A stretch of 64,000 nt of DNA, from the NCBI GenBank assembly GCA_963556195.1, contig CAUVYP010000254.1, positions 328,501 to 392,500 on the forward strand, read 5' to 3'. A model generated the notes under the pieces. The model was not told the origin of the DNA. It saw nothing but the letters and a program-made list of their open reading frames with translations, and searched no databases. A program made the translations under genes and the position numbers. This document shows, piece by piece, positions 40,075-51,667 of this stretch. The stretch is from Sepiola atlantica (taxonomy: Eukaryota; Mollusca; Cephalopoda; Sepiida; Sepiolidae). Position 1 is the first letter of the stretch. The number at the start of each line of letters is the position of its first letter.

Positions 40075-40801
40075 TTGTTGATGTTTTGCGTATTCAGTTT
40101 GTATCGACATATCTCCGGTAGTACAAGAGCTGAACTTATGAAACTTGGTACTTCAGTAGAAAATGTGTCTCCGCTAATGTCTGCAAAGTTAAGTTGCACA
40201 ATTCTAATAGTTGTGGAAGTTATACACAAAAGCGGTATCAACTTGAAATCGCGCTAAATTTTGTTGATGTTTTGCGTATTCAGTTTGTATCGACATATCT
40301 CCGGGAGCACAAGGGCTGAACTTCTGAAACTTGGTTCTTCAGCAGAAAATGCGTCTTCGCTAATGTCTGCAAAGTTTCATTGCACAATTCTAAAAATGTG
40401 GAAGTTATAAACAAAAGCGATATAAACTTTAAATCGAGCTAAATTTTGTTGATGTTTTGCGTATTCAGTTTGTATCGACATATCTCCGGCAGTACAAGAG
40501 CTGAACTTCTGAAACTTGGTACCTCAGTAGTAAATCCATATGCGCGGATGTCTGCAAAGTTTCACTGCACAATTCTTATAAATGGGGAAGTTATAAACAA
40601 AAGCGGTATCCACTTTAAATCGCTTGAAATTTTGTAGATGTTTTCCGTATTCAGTTTGTATCGACATATCTCCGGTAGTACAAGAGCTGAACTTCTAAAA
40701 CTTTGTACTTGAGTAGAAGATGTGTTTTGGCTAATGTCTGCAAAGTTTTGGGGCACAATTCTAATAAATGTGTAAGTTATAAACAAAAGCGATATCCACT
40801 T
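40075..40801. repeat. 14-monomer-spaced B-type repeat, copy 2
   Basis: This is the partner of 37,473-38,200. It differs by small indels (AATTCTAAAAATG near 40,387, a 2-bp loss) and by TTTTGTAGATGTTTTCCG near 40,630. Confidence 0.78.
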
Positions 40802-43800
40802 TAAATCGCGCTAAATTTTATTGATGTTTTGCGTATTCAGTTTGTATCGACATATCTCCGGCAGTACAAGAGCTAAACTTATGAAACTTGGTACTTCAGT
40901 AGGAAAGGTATATCCGCATATGTCTGCCAAGTTTCACTGCACAATTCTTATTAATAGGGGAAGTTATAAACACAAGCGGTATCCACTTTAAATCGCTTGA
41001 AATTTTGTAGATGTTTTCCGTATTCAGTTTGTATCGACATATCTCCGGTAGTACAAGGGCTGAACTTCTGAAAGCTGGTTCCTCAGCAGAAAATGCGTCT
41101 CCGCTAATGTCTGAAAAGTTTCACTGCACAATTCTAATAAATGTGGAAGTTATAAACAAAAGCGATATAAACTTTAAATCGAGCTAAATTTTGTTGATGT
41201 TTTGCGTATTCAGTTTGTATCGACATATCTTACGGAGTACAAGAGCTGAACTTCTGAAACTTGGTACCTCAAAAGAAAATCTATATGAGCTAATGTCTGC
41301 AAAGTTTCACTGCACAATTCTTATAAATGGGGAAGTTATACATACAAGCGATATCCACTTTAAATCGCGCTAAATTTTGTTGATGTTTTGCGTATTCAGT
41401 TTGTATCGACATATCTCCGGCAGTACAAGAGCTGAACTTCTGAAACTTGGTACTTCAGCAGAAAATGCGTCTCCGCTAAGGTCTGCAAAGTTTCATTGCA
41501 CAATTCTAATACATGTGGAAGTTATAAACAAAAGCGATATAAACTTTAAATCGAGCTAAACTTTGTTGATGTTTTGCGTATTCAGTTTGTATCGACATAT
41601 CTCCGGGAGTACAAGCGCGGAACTTCTGAAACTTGGTACTCCAGCAGAAAATACGTCTCCGCTAATGTCTGCAAAGTTTCACTGCACAATACTAATAAAT
41701 GTGAAAGTTATAAACAAAAGCGATATCCACTTTAAATCGCGCTAAATTTTGTTGATGTTTTGCGTATTCAGTTTGTATCGACATATCTCCTCAGCAGTAC
41801 AAGGGCTGAACTCCTGAAACTTGGTACTTCAGTGGGAAAGGTGTCTCCGCTAATGTCTGCAAAGTTTCATTGCACAATTCTAATAAATGTGGAAGTTATA
41901 AACAAAAGCGATATCAACTGTAAATCGAGCTAAATTTTGTTGATGTTTTGCGTATTAAGATTGTATCGACATATCTCCGGCAGTACAAGAGCTGAACTTC
42001 TGAAACTTGGTACCTCAGTAGAAATTGACTATGCGCTAATGTCTGCAATGTTTCACTGCACAATTCTTATAAATGGGGAAGTTATACACAAAAGCGATAT
42101 CAACTTCAAATCGCGCAAAATTTTGTTGATGTTTTGCGTATTCAGTTTGTATCGACATATCTCCGGTAGTCCAAGACCTGAACTTCTGAAACTTGGTACT
42201 TAAGTAGAAATGTGTTTTTGCTAATGTCTGCAAAGTTTCATTGCACAATTCTAATAAATGTGGAAGTTATAAACAAAAGCGATATCCACTTTAAATTGCG
42301 CTAAATTTTGTTGATGTTTTGCGTATTCAGTTTGTATCGACATATCTCCGGCAGTACAAGAGCTGAACTTCTGAAACTTAGTACTTCAGTAGGAAAGGTA
42401 TATCCGCATATGTCTGCAAAGTTTCACTGCACAATTCTTATAAATGGGGAAGTTATAAACAAAAGCGCTATCAACTTGAAATCGCGCTAAATTTAGTTGA
42501 TGTTTTGCGTATTCAGTTTGTATCGACATATCTCCGGCAGTACAAGAGCTGAACTTCTGAAACTTGGTACTTCAGTAGGAAAGGTATATCCGCATATGTC
42601 TGCAAAGTTTCACTGCACAATTCTTATTAATGGGGAAGTTATAAACAAAAGTGCTATCAACTTTAAATCGCGCTAAATTTTGTTGCTGTTTTGCGTATTC
42701 AGTTTGTATCGACATATCTCCGGCAGTACAAGAGCTGAACTTCTGAAACTTGGTACCTCAGTCGAAAATCCATATGCGCTAATGCCTGCAAAGTTTCACT
42801 GCACAATTCTTATAAATGGGGAAGTTATACATACAAGCGATATCCACTTTAAATCGCGCAAAATTTTGTTGATGTTTGCCGTATTCACTTTTTATCGACA
42901 TATCTCCGGCAGTACAAGAGCTGAACTTATGAAACTTGGTACTTCAGTAGAAAAGGTAGATCCGCATATGTCTGCAAAGTTTCACTGCACAATTCTTATT
43001 AATGGGGAAGTTATAAACAAAAGCGCTATCAACTTTAAATCGCGCCAAATTCTGTTGATGTTTTGCGTATTCAGTTTGTATCGACATATCTCCGGTAGTA
43101 CAAGAGCTGAACTTCTGAAACTTTGTACTTCAGTAGAAAATGTGTTTTGGCTAATGTCTGCAAAGTTTTGGGGCACAATTCTAATAAATGTGTAAGTTAT
43201 AAACAAAAGCGATATCCACTTTAAATCGCGCTAAATTTTATTGATGTTTTGCGTATTCAGTTTGTATCGAAATATCTCCGGCAGTACAAGAGCTAAACTT
43301 ATGAAACTTGGTACTTCAGAAGGAAAGGTATATCCGCATATGTCATCCAAGTTTCACTGCACAATTCTTATTAATGGAGAAGTTATAATCACAAGCGGTA
43401 TCCACTTTAAATCGCGCGAAATTTTGTTGATGTTTTGCGTATTCAGTTTGTATCGACATATCTCCGGTAGTCCAAGAGCTGAACTTGTGAAACTTAGTAC
43501 TTCAGTAGAATATGTGTCTCCGCTTATGTCTGCAAAGTTTCGTAGCACAATTCTAATATATGTGGAAGTTATACACAAAAGCGGTATCAACTTGAAATCG
43601 CGCTAAATTTTGTTGATGTTTTGCGTATTCAGTTTGTATCGACATATCTTAGGGAGTAAAAGGGCTGAACTTCTGAAACCTGGTTCTTCAGCAGAAAATG
43701 CGTCTCCGCTAATGTCTGAAAAGTTTCACTGCACAATTCTAATAAATGTAGAAGTTATAAACAAAAGCGATATAAACTTTAAATCGAGCTAAATTTTGTT

Positions 43801-45659
43801 GATGTTTTGCGTATTCAGTTTGTATCGACATATCTCCGGCAGTACAAGAGCTGAACTTCTGAAACTTGGTACCTCAAAAGAAAATCTATATGCGCTAATG
43901 TCTGCAAAGTTTCACTGCACAATTCTTATAAATGGGGAAGTTATACATACAAGCGATATCCACTTTAAATCGCGCTAAATTTTGTTGATGTTTTGCGTAT
44001 TCAGTTTGTATCGACATATCTACGGTAGTCCAAGAGCTGAACTTCTGAAACTTGGTACGTCAGTAGAAAATGGGTTTTGCTAATGTCTGCAAAGTTGTGG
44101 GGCACAATTCTAATAAATGTGTAAGTTATAAACAAAAGCGATATCCACTTTAATCGCGCTAAATTTTGTTGATGTTTTGCGTATTAAGTTTGTATCGACA
44201 TATCTCCGGCAGTACAAGAGCTGAACTTCTGAAACTTGGTACTTCAGTAGGAAAGGTATATCCGCATATGTCTGAAAAGTGTTACTGCACAATTCAAATA
44301 AATGTTGAAGTTATACACAAAAGCGCTATCAACGTTAAATCGAGCTGAATTTTGTTGATGTTTTGCGTATTCAGTTTGTATCGACATATCTCCGGTAGTA
44401 CAAGAGCTGAACTGCAGAAACTTGGTATTTCAGTAGAAAATATGTCTCCGCTAATGTCTGCAAAGTTTCGTTGCACAATTCTAATAGTTGTGGAAGTTAT
44501 ACACAAAAGCGGTATCAACTTGAAATCGCGCTAAATTTTGTTGATGTTTTGCGTATTCAGTTTGTATCGACATATCTCCGGGAGCACAAGGGCTGAACTT
44601 CTGAAACTTGGTTCCTCAGCAGAAAATGCGTCTTCGCTAATGTCTGCAAAGTTTCATTGCACAATTCTAATAAATGTGGAAGTTATAAACAAAAGCGATA
44701 TAAACTTTAAATCGAGCTAAATTTTGTTGATGTTTTGCGTATTCAGTTTGTATCGACATATCTCCGGCAGTACAAGAGCTGAACTTCTGAAACTTGGTAC
44801 CTCAGTAGAAAATCCATATGCGCTAATGCCTGCAAAGTTTCACTGCACAATTCTTATAAATGGGGAAGTTATACATACAAGCGATATCCACTTTAAATCG
44901 CGCAAAATTTTGTTGATGTTTTGCGTATTCAGTTTTTATCGACATATCTCCGGCAGTACAAGAGCTGAACTTATGAAACTTGGTACTTCAGTAGGTAAGG
45001 TATATCCGCATATGTCTGCAAAGTTTCACTGCACAATTCTTATTAATGGGGAAGTTATAAACAAAAGCGCTATAAACTTTAAATCGCGCTAAATTTTGTT
45101 GATGTTTTGCGTATTCAGTTTGTATCGACATATCTCCGGTAGTACGAGAGCTGAACTTCTGAAACTTTGTACTTCAGTAGAATATGTGTTTTGGCTAATG
45201 TCTGCAAAGTTTTGGGGCACAATTCTAATAAATGTAGAAGTTATAAACAAAAGCGATATCCACTTTAAATCGCGCTAAATTTTATTGATGTTTTGCGTAT
45301 TCAGTTTGTATCGACATATCTCCGGCAGTACAAGAGCTAAACTTATGAAACTTGGTACTTCAGTAGGAAAGGTATATCCGCATATGTCTGCCAAGTTTCA
45401 GTTCACAATTCTTATTAATGGGGAAGTTATAAACACAAGCGGTATCCACTTTAAATCGCGCGAAATTTTGTTGATGTTTTGCGTATTCAGTTTGTATCGA
45501 CATATCTCCGGTAATACAAGAGCTGAACTTCTGAAACTTGGTACTTCAGTAGAAAATATGTCTCCGCTAATGTCTGCAAAGTTTCGTTGCACAATTCTAA
45601 TAGTTGTGGAAGTTATACACAAAAGCGATATCTACTTTAAATCGCGCTAAATTTTGTTG

Positions 45660-46953
45660 ATGTTTTGCGTATTCAGTTTATTATCGACATATCTCCGGTA
45701 GTCCAAGAGCTGAACTTCTGAAACTTATTACTTCAGTAGAAAATGTGTTTTTGCTAATGTCTGCAAAGTTGTGGGGCACAATTCTAATAAATGTGTAAGT
45801 TATAAACAAAAGCGATATCCACTTTCAATCGCGCTAAATTTTATTGATGTTTTGCGTATTCAGTTTGTATCGACATATCTCCGGCAGTACAAGAGCTAAA
45901 CTTATGAAACTTGGTACTTCAGTAGGAAAGGTATATCCGCATATGTCTGCCAAGTTTCACTGCACAATTCTTATTAATGGGGAAGTTATAAACACAAGCG
46001 GTATCCACTTTAAATCGCGCGAAATTTTGTTGATGTTTTGCGTATTCAGTTTGTATCGACATATCTCCGGTAGTCCAAGAGCTGAACTTCTAAAACTTTG
46101 TACTTCAGTAGAAAATGTGTTTTGGCTAATGTCTGCAAAGTTTTGGGGCACAATTCTAATAAATGTTGAAGTTATAAACAAAAGCGATATCCACTTTAAA
46201 CTGCGCTAAATTGTATTGATGTTTTGCGTATTCAGTTTGTATCGACATATCTCCGGCAGTACAAGAGCTAAACTTATGAAACTTGGTACTTCAGTAGGAA
46301 AGGTATATCCGCATATGTCTGCAAAGTTTCACTGCACAATTCTTATTAATGGGGAAGTTATAAACAAAAGCGGTATCCACTTTAAATCGCGCGAAATTTT
46401 GTTGATGTTTTGCGTATTCAGTTTGTATCGACATATCTCCGGTAGTACAAGAGCTGAACTTGTGAAACTTAGTACTTCAGTAGAATATGTGTCTCCGCTA
46501 ATGTCTGCAAAGTGTCGTTTCACAATTCTAATAAATGGGGAAGTTATACACAAAAGCGGTATCAACTTTAAATCGCGCTAAACTTTGTTGGTGTTTTGCG
46601 TATTACGTTTGTATCGACATATCTCCGGGAGTACAAGGGCTGAACTTCTGAAACTTGGTACTTCAGCAGTAAATGCGTCTCCGCTAATGTCTGCAAAGTT
46701 TCAATGCACAATTCTAATAAATGGGGAAGTTATACACAAAAGCGCGATCAACTTTAAATCGCGCTTAACTTTGTTGATGTTTTGCGTATTCCGTTTGTAT
46801 CGACATATCTCCAGCAGTACAAGGGCTGAACTTCTGAAACTTGGTACCTCAGTAGAAAATCCATATGCGCTAATGTCTGCAAAGTTTCACTGCACAATTC
46901 TTATAAATTGGGAAGTTATACATACAAGCGATATCTACTTTAAATCGCGCTAA
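45660..46953. repeat. 7-monomer B-type repeat, copy 1
   Basis: This segment matches 46,963-48,256 at an offset of 1,303 bp (7 monomers plus 1 bp). Both copies begin with the same unusual AGTTTATTATCGAC monomer and contain GCACAATGTCG-free variants such as AAACTGCGCTAAATTG and GTATTACGTTTG in the same order. The final satellite monomers of the array belong to copy 2. Confidence 0.85.
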
Positions 46954-46962
46954 ATTTTGTTG

Positions 46963-48256
46963 ATGTTTTGCGTATTCAGTTTATTATCGACATATCTCCG
47001 GTAGTCCAAGAGCTGAACTTCTGAAACTTATTACTTCAGTAGAAAATGTGTTTTTGCTAATGTCGGCAAAGTTGTGGGGCACAATTCTAATAAATGTGTA
47101 AGTTATAAACAAAAGCGATATCCACTTTCAATCGCGCTAAATTTTATTGATGTTTTGCGTATTCAGTTTGTATCGACATATCTCCGGCAGTACAAGAGCT
47201 AAACTTATGAAACTTGGTACTTCAGTAGGAAAGGTATATCCGCATATGTCTGCCAAGTTTCACTGCACAATTCTTATTAATGGGGAAATTATAAACACAA
47301 GCGGTATCTACTTTAAATCGCGCGAAATTTTGTTGATGTTTTGCGTATTCAGTTTGTATCGACATAACTCCGGTAGTCCAAGAGCTGAACTTCTAAAACT
47401 TTGTACTTCAGTAGAAAATGTGTTTTGGCTAATGTCTGCAAAGTTTTGGGGCACAATTCTAATAAATGTTGAAGTTATAAACAAAAGCGATATCCACTTT
47501 AAACTGCGCTAAATTGTATTGATGTTTTGCGTATTCAGTTTGTATCGACATATCTCCGGCAGTACAAGAGCTAAACTTATGAAACTTGGTACTTCAGTAG
47601 GAAAGGTATATCCGCATATGTCTGAAAAGTTTCACTGCACAATTCTTATTAATGGGGAAGTTATAAACAAAAGCGGTATCCACTTTAAATCGCGCGAAAT
47701 TTTGTTGATGTTTTGCGTATTCAGTTTGTATCGACATATCTCCGGTAGTACAAGAGCTGAACTTGTGAAACTTAGTACTTCAGTAGAATATGTGTCTCCG
47801 CTAATGTCTGCAAAGTGTCGTTTCACAATTCTAATAAATGGGGAAGTTATACACAAAAGCGGTATCAACTTTAAATCGCGCTAAATTTTGTTGGTGTTTT
47901 GCGTATTACGTTTGTATCGACATATCTCCGGGAGTACAAGGGCTGAACTTCTGAAACTTGGTACTTCAGCAGTAAATGCGTCTCCGCTAATGTCTGCAAA
48001 GTTTCACTGCACAATTCTAATAAATGGGGAAGTTATACACAAAAGCGCGATCAACTTTAAATCGCGCTTAACTTTGTTGATGTTTTGCGTATTCAGTTTG
48101 TATCGACATATCTCCAGCAGTACAAGGGCTGAACTTCTGAAACTTGGTACTTCAGGGGAAAATGTGTCTCCGCTAATGTCTGCAAAGTTTCACTGCACAA
48201 TTCTAATAAATGTGGAAGTTATAAACAAAAGCGATATCAACTTTAAATCGAGCTAA
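46963..48256. repeat. 7-monomer B-type repeat, copy 2 (array edge)
   Basis: This is the second copy of the 7-monomer block. Only about one further monomer follows before the array is cut by the retroelement junction at 48,448. The edge of the array therefore shows recent amplification too. Confidence 0.83.
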
Positions 48257-48448
48257 ATTTTGTTGATGTTTTGCGTATTCAGTTTGTATCGACATATCTC
48301 CGGCAGTACAAGAGCTGAACTTCTGAAACTTGGTACTTCAGTAGAAAATCCATATGCCCTAATGTCTGCAAAGTTTCACTGCACAATTCTTATAAATGGG
48401 AAAGTTATACACCAAAAGCGATATCAACTTCAAATCGCGCAAAATTTT

Positions 48449-49453
48449 TATAGTGATAGTGATTTTAAAGGCTTTAAAATCACTATCACTACTAATTTAA
48501 ACCAAATAGATTTCTTCGATTCTACTCTTAACCTCGAAAATAATACTCACAAACCCTACCATAAACCGAATGAATCACTCCAATATATCCATAAAAGCTC
48601 ATGCCATCCACCATCAATCCTCAAAAACCTTACTAAAAATATAAGCCTTAGAATTTCAAACCTCTCCTCCAATTATGAAGTTTTCACACAGGCCGCTCCA
48701 TATTATAATAAAGCCCTCCGCGACAGCGGATTCCACGATGGAATCTCATACATCCCAAACCAGAATATTCCACAGAACAACAACCGCAAAAGGAGGAGAC
48801 TGATTATCTGGTTTTCCCCGCCCTTCTCCAGCAGAACAAAATCAAGGGTAGGTCATATTTTTCTCTCATTATTAAACAAACATTTCCCTCCAACAAACAG
48901 TTTACATAAGTTTTTCAATAAAAACACCATCAAGGTCAGCTACTCAACCATGCGGCCTATAAGGAGTTACATCACCAGAGAACAAAGCACGGCAGTCGAC
49001 ACCGGATGCTCATGCCAAAATAAAAATTCTTGCCCCCTCGAGGGAAATTGTAAAGTTGACTCAGTTGTATACAAAGCTGTGGTTACGAGTCAAACTGATA
49101 ACAGTACAGATGTATACTACGGCATGACACAAGGTTCCTTTAAACAAAGGTATTATTCACACCTATATTCCTTTAGATACAAAGATCGCGCAAACACATC
49201 TTTGGCTAAACGAATTTGGGAACTAAAAGAAGAAGGAACTCCCTTTTCTATAAATTGGAAAATCATAGAGAGAAAACCCATTTATTCACCTATATCTAAT
49301 GTTTGCCATTTGTGTAATGCTGAGAAGTTCCATATTTTTAAGGCCATCATGAACCCAAACACCAGATGTTTAAATGTACGCGATGAGGTTTTTAAGGGCT
49401 GTATACATCGTAAACAAGCACTCCTTATCTATTGGATGGATCGAGTGACTTAA
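48449..49453 (+). pseudogene. 5'-truncated retroelement: reverse transcriptase end plus GIY-YIG endonuclease
   Basis: Open frame from the satellite junction to the TAA at 49,451-49,453, about 334 residues of element protein. It begins in the C-terminal part of the reverse transcriptase (the run KITITTNLNQIDFFD). A basic linker with KRRRLIIWFSPPF follows. Next is a cysteine cluster (CSCQNKNSCPLEGNC) and then a GIY-YIG-type nuclease domain: VVYKAVV as the GIY part, VYYG as the YIG part, KQRYYSH with the conserved arginine, and a glutamate in CNAEKFHIF that fits the metal-binding position. This layout, a reverse transcriptase with a C-terminal GIY-YIG nuclease, is that of Penelope-like retroelements and relatives common in aquatic invertebrates and fish. 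Catalytic RT motifs are missing, so the copy cannot move itself. The frame is also open into the preceding satellite monomer (from 48,260), giving a 397-codon chimera, probably by chance. Exact clade is uncertain. Confidence 0.85.
48451..48491. repeat. Perfect 19-bp inverted repeat at the satellite/retroelement junction
   Basis: The arms TAGTGATAGTGATTTTAAA (48,451-48,469) and TTTAAAATCACTATCACTA (48,473-48,491) are perfect reverse complements separated by GGC. The right arm is authentic retroelement coding sequence (FKITITT). The left arm abuts the last satellite bases, so it is an inverted copy made at the truncation point. Confidence 0.95.
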
Positions 49454-49545
49454 GCCTTCCTAGAACCCTACATACATTTTTCAGACACTTACACACTTCC
49501 ACTGCAGACTTCTCGTTCTACGAACCTGATCACAACCCTTTTTTC
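49454..49545 (+). other. Presumed 3' untranslated tail of the retroelement
   Basis: About 90 bp of mixed-composition sequence follows the stop codon and leads into T- and AT-rich simple sequence. I see no second gene. It is assigned to the retroelement by position only. The exact 3' end is not visible because the simple-sequence tract starts directly after it. Confidence 0.4.
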
Positions 49546-49790
49546 CTTTCTCCATTTTTTCCCTCTTTCTTATTTAAATTTTTAAATTTTTTATATTTTT
49601 TTATATTTTTATATTTTTTTATATTTTTTTATATTTTTATATTTTTTTATATTTTTATATTTTTTTATATTTTTTTATATTTTTTTATATTTTTATATTT
49701 TTATATTTTCATATTTTTTTATATATTTTTTATATATTTTTTTATATATTTTTTAATTTTTAATTTTTAAATTTTATTTCTCGAATCTTT
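49546..49790. repeat. T-rich minisatellite (about 11-12 bp units)
   Basis: Irregular tandem units of the form TTTTTATATTTT fill this tract, with units of 10-12 bp. There is almost no G or C. It may have grown from the terminal tail of the retroelement just upstream. Confidence 0.8.
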
Positions 49791-49931
49791 ATTTATTTAT
49801 TTATATATTGATTTTTATTTATATATTGATTTTTATTTATATATTGATTTTTTATTTTTTATTTTTATTTATATTTATATATTGATGATTTTTTATTTAC
49901 ACATGCATGTGTTTGTGTGTGTGTGAGTGTG

Positions 49932-49972
<41 letters not shown>

Positions 49973-50770
49973 TATATATATATATATATGTACGTGTGTG
50001 TGTGCGTATGTATGTGTGTATGTGTACGTGTATATTTATTTTTTATTTTTTATTTATATATTTATTTATATATTGATTATTTATGGTTATATATTGATTT
50101 TTTATTTATATATTGATTTTTTATTTATGTATATATATATATATTTTTTTATCTATATATATATTTTTTTTATCTATATATGAATTTTGCATTTTTATTT
50201 ACATATTTATATATGAATTTTTTTATATATTGATTTTTTATTCATATTTTGATTTTTGAATTTTTATATGATTTTTATTTATTTATATATTGATTTATTT
50301 ATATTACGATTTTTATATTTACATTTAGTTTTATTTTTATTTTTATTTGTATTTATTTATTTATATATATTATATATTTATATTTATATTTTTATTTTTA
50401 TTTATATTTTTATTTACATTTTGACTTTTGATTCTTTATTTACATATTATGATTATATTTATATATTGAATTTTTTATTTATATATTGATTTTTTTATTT
50501 TATTTTAATATTTTTTCTATATAGAGATTTTTTATTTTTTATTTATATATATTTTATTATTTATATAGATTTTTTTATATTTGTTATCTATATATTGATT
50601 TATTTATATATTGATTTTTTATTTATATATTGATATTTTAATTATATATTGATTGATTTTTTATGTGTATATTGATTTTTTATTTATGTATTTATATATT
50701 TATCTATATTTATATTTTTTATTTATATATTTATCTATATTTATGTTTTTACTTTGAATTGAGAATTATT
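49791..50770. repeat. AT-rich low-complexity zone with TTTATATATTGATTTT motifs
   Basis: About 1 kb in which TTTATTTATATATTGATTTT-like units recur irregularly. It is interrupted by a TA/TG microsatellite at 49,905-50,030. Hydrophobic open frames here (rich in I, Y, F, L) are by-products of composition. I see no gene. Confidence 0.85.
49905..50030. repeat. Compound TG/TA microsatellite
   Basis: A GT-rich run leads into a (TA)n core at about 49,938-49,969, then GCATATATA, and ends in GTACGTGTGTGTG and related TG-rich units. Confidence 0.9.
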
Positions 50771-51338
50771 AATTGAAATGATCGAAATTCATTAAAACAT
50801 ATATATATATTTTATATAATAATAAATAGTTACCTCCCCTTTTTTAGATAATTTAATTAATTAGAGTTGCGTACCTTAATTAATTATTTTCTACATATAT
50901 ATATATGAAAATAATATATATAAATATAAAAGTAATATTTTATTATTATAAATTTAATTTTTTTATTTTTCCCCTCCTTTCTTTCTTTCTTTCTTTCTTT
51001 CTTGCTTTACTTCTAAATATAGAATCTTTTAACGGCTTTTTCTGTCCTAAGCGTTCTCGTCGGCTCTCCATTTCAAAATTCTGTGTACATAGCGTTTCAT
51101 AACAGTTAGATGTGTTTTTTGAAGAAATTCCATCATTTACTATTTCAGACTATGCTGAAGACGACGGAATCGGGAATTCAACCCGTTTCTTGTCAGAAAC
51201 CACTGGTCCATGTCTGATTAAAATCTATATTTAAAAATAAAAATATTACGCTCTTAATTTAATTTAATTGAGCACTCTACTGGTATTTCCCTTTTATTCT
51301 TTATTGAGTATATCTTTATTGAGTATACCTTTATACTT

Positions 51339-51341
<3 letters not shown>
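50771..51341. other. AT-rich spacer, no gene seen
   Basis: Mostly AT-rich unique sequence. It contains a (CTTT)n microsatellite at about 50,980-51,005. A moderately complex stretch at 51,040-51,230 includes CGGGAATTCAACCCG near 51,169, whose reverse complement is weakly like a tRNA B-box. I cannot assign a gene. Confidence 0.5.

Positions 51342-51401
<60 letters not shown>
51342..51401. repeat. (TA)30 microsatellite
   Basis: Uninterrupted TA dinucleotides for about 60 bp, ending immediately before the direct repeat that flanks the element at 51,405-51,960. Confidence 0.97.
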
Positions 51402-51402
<1 letters not shown>

Positions 51403-51469
51403 AACAGAAAGAGACTATGTATAATTCTGATTATTCGGACGACTGTTCTCATCTTGAGTGTTATCATCA

Positions 51470-51510
51470 CAATGTTTCGGCCGCTGTAACCTCCGGCCTT
51501 CTTCAAGTGT
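51470..51510 (-). ncRNA. Hammerhead-ribozyme-like core, left arm
   Basis: On the minus strand: TTGAAGA, then a stem with perfect GGCC/GGCC pairing (51,479-51,482 with 51,495-51,498), then GAAAC (51,474-51,478). This is the hammerhead order CUGANGA, stem II, GAAA. The first core C is T here and one A lies unpaired before the stem, so activity is doubtful. Hammerheads are known in Penelope-like elements, which fits the context. Confidence 0.4.
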
Positions 51511-51667
51511 ATCTTTTCGAACTCAGGAATATTTCTGTCGAGCTTGGGAATCTGGACGGAATTTCGAACGGAACCCTTTATTTAATCTACGGATGTAGTA
51601 TGTTCTACTTCCACCAGCCATGACTGGGAGAAGTCTTCAGTAATTCACAATTCTTCGTATCACCTGA

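Larger units (their letters stand above)
1..48448. repeat. 186-bp tandem satellite array, about 260 monomers
   Basis: Head-to-tail monomers recur every 186 bp from the first base to about 48,448. Most units contain a near-invariant block reading GATGTTTTGCGTATTCAG, then GTATCGACATATCTCCGG, a variable centre, and a second conserved block around GTTATAAACAAAAGCGATATC. Occasional monomers are a few bases short or long. Examples are the TTTTTTGATGTTTTCG variants near 113, 3,825 and 5,870, and a unit near 23,930 that lost about 12 bp. Each monomer holds one plus-strand open frame of about 60 codons ended by TAA in the CGCTAAATT motif. The monomer length is close to a nucleosome repeat, which is common for centromeric or heterochromatic satellites; that role is inference. 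The array continues beyond the left edge of the window. No database name is recognised. Confidence 0.97.
20224..48448. repeat. Satellite subfamily B block (second, long)
   Basis: About 28 kb of B-type monomers run to the end of the array. Recurrent B classes can be told apart by their centres: GTGTTTTTGCTAATGTC with GTTTTGGGGCAC; GTATATCCGCATATGTC; GCGTCTCCGCTAATG; and CCATATGCGC. Toward the right end the motif CTCCGGTAGTCCAAGAGC and the GTGTTTTGGCTAATG class become frequent. This shows continuing local homogenisation in different parts of the block. Confidence 0.88.

Noticed and set aside
1..48448. Hammerhead ribozyme in the satellite monomer
   Set aside because: Neither strand of the monomer consensus contains CTGANGA followed by a stem and GAAA in the right order. 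CTGAAAC and TTGATG occur but do not form the core.
48449..49453. Host DNA-repair GIY-YIG nuclease (SLX1 or similar)
   Set aside because: The preceding reverse-transcriptase tail, the basic linker and the cysteine cluster are those of GIY-YIG retroelements, and no RING-type zinc finger of SLX1 is present.
49546..50490. Hydrophobic membrane-protein-like frames in the AT-rich zone
   Set aside because: Residues are almost only I, Y, F and L from TTTATA repeats. This is a composition effect.
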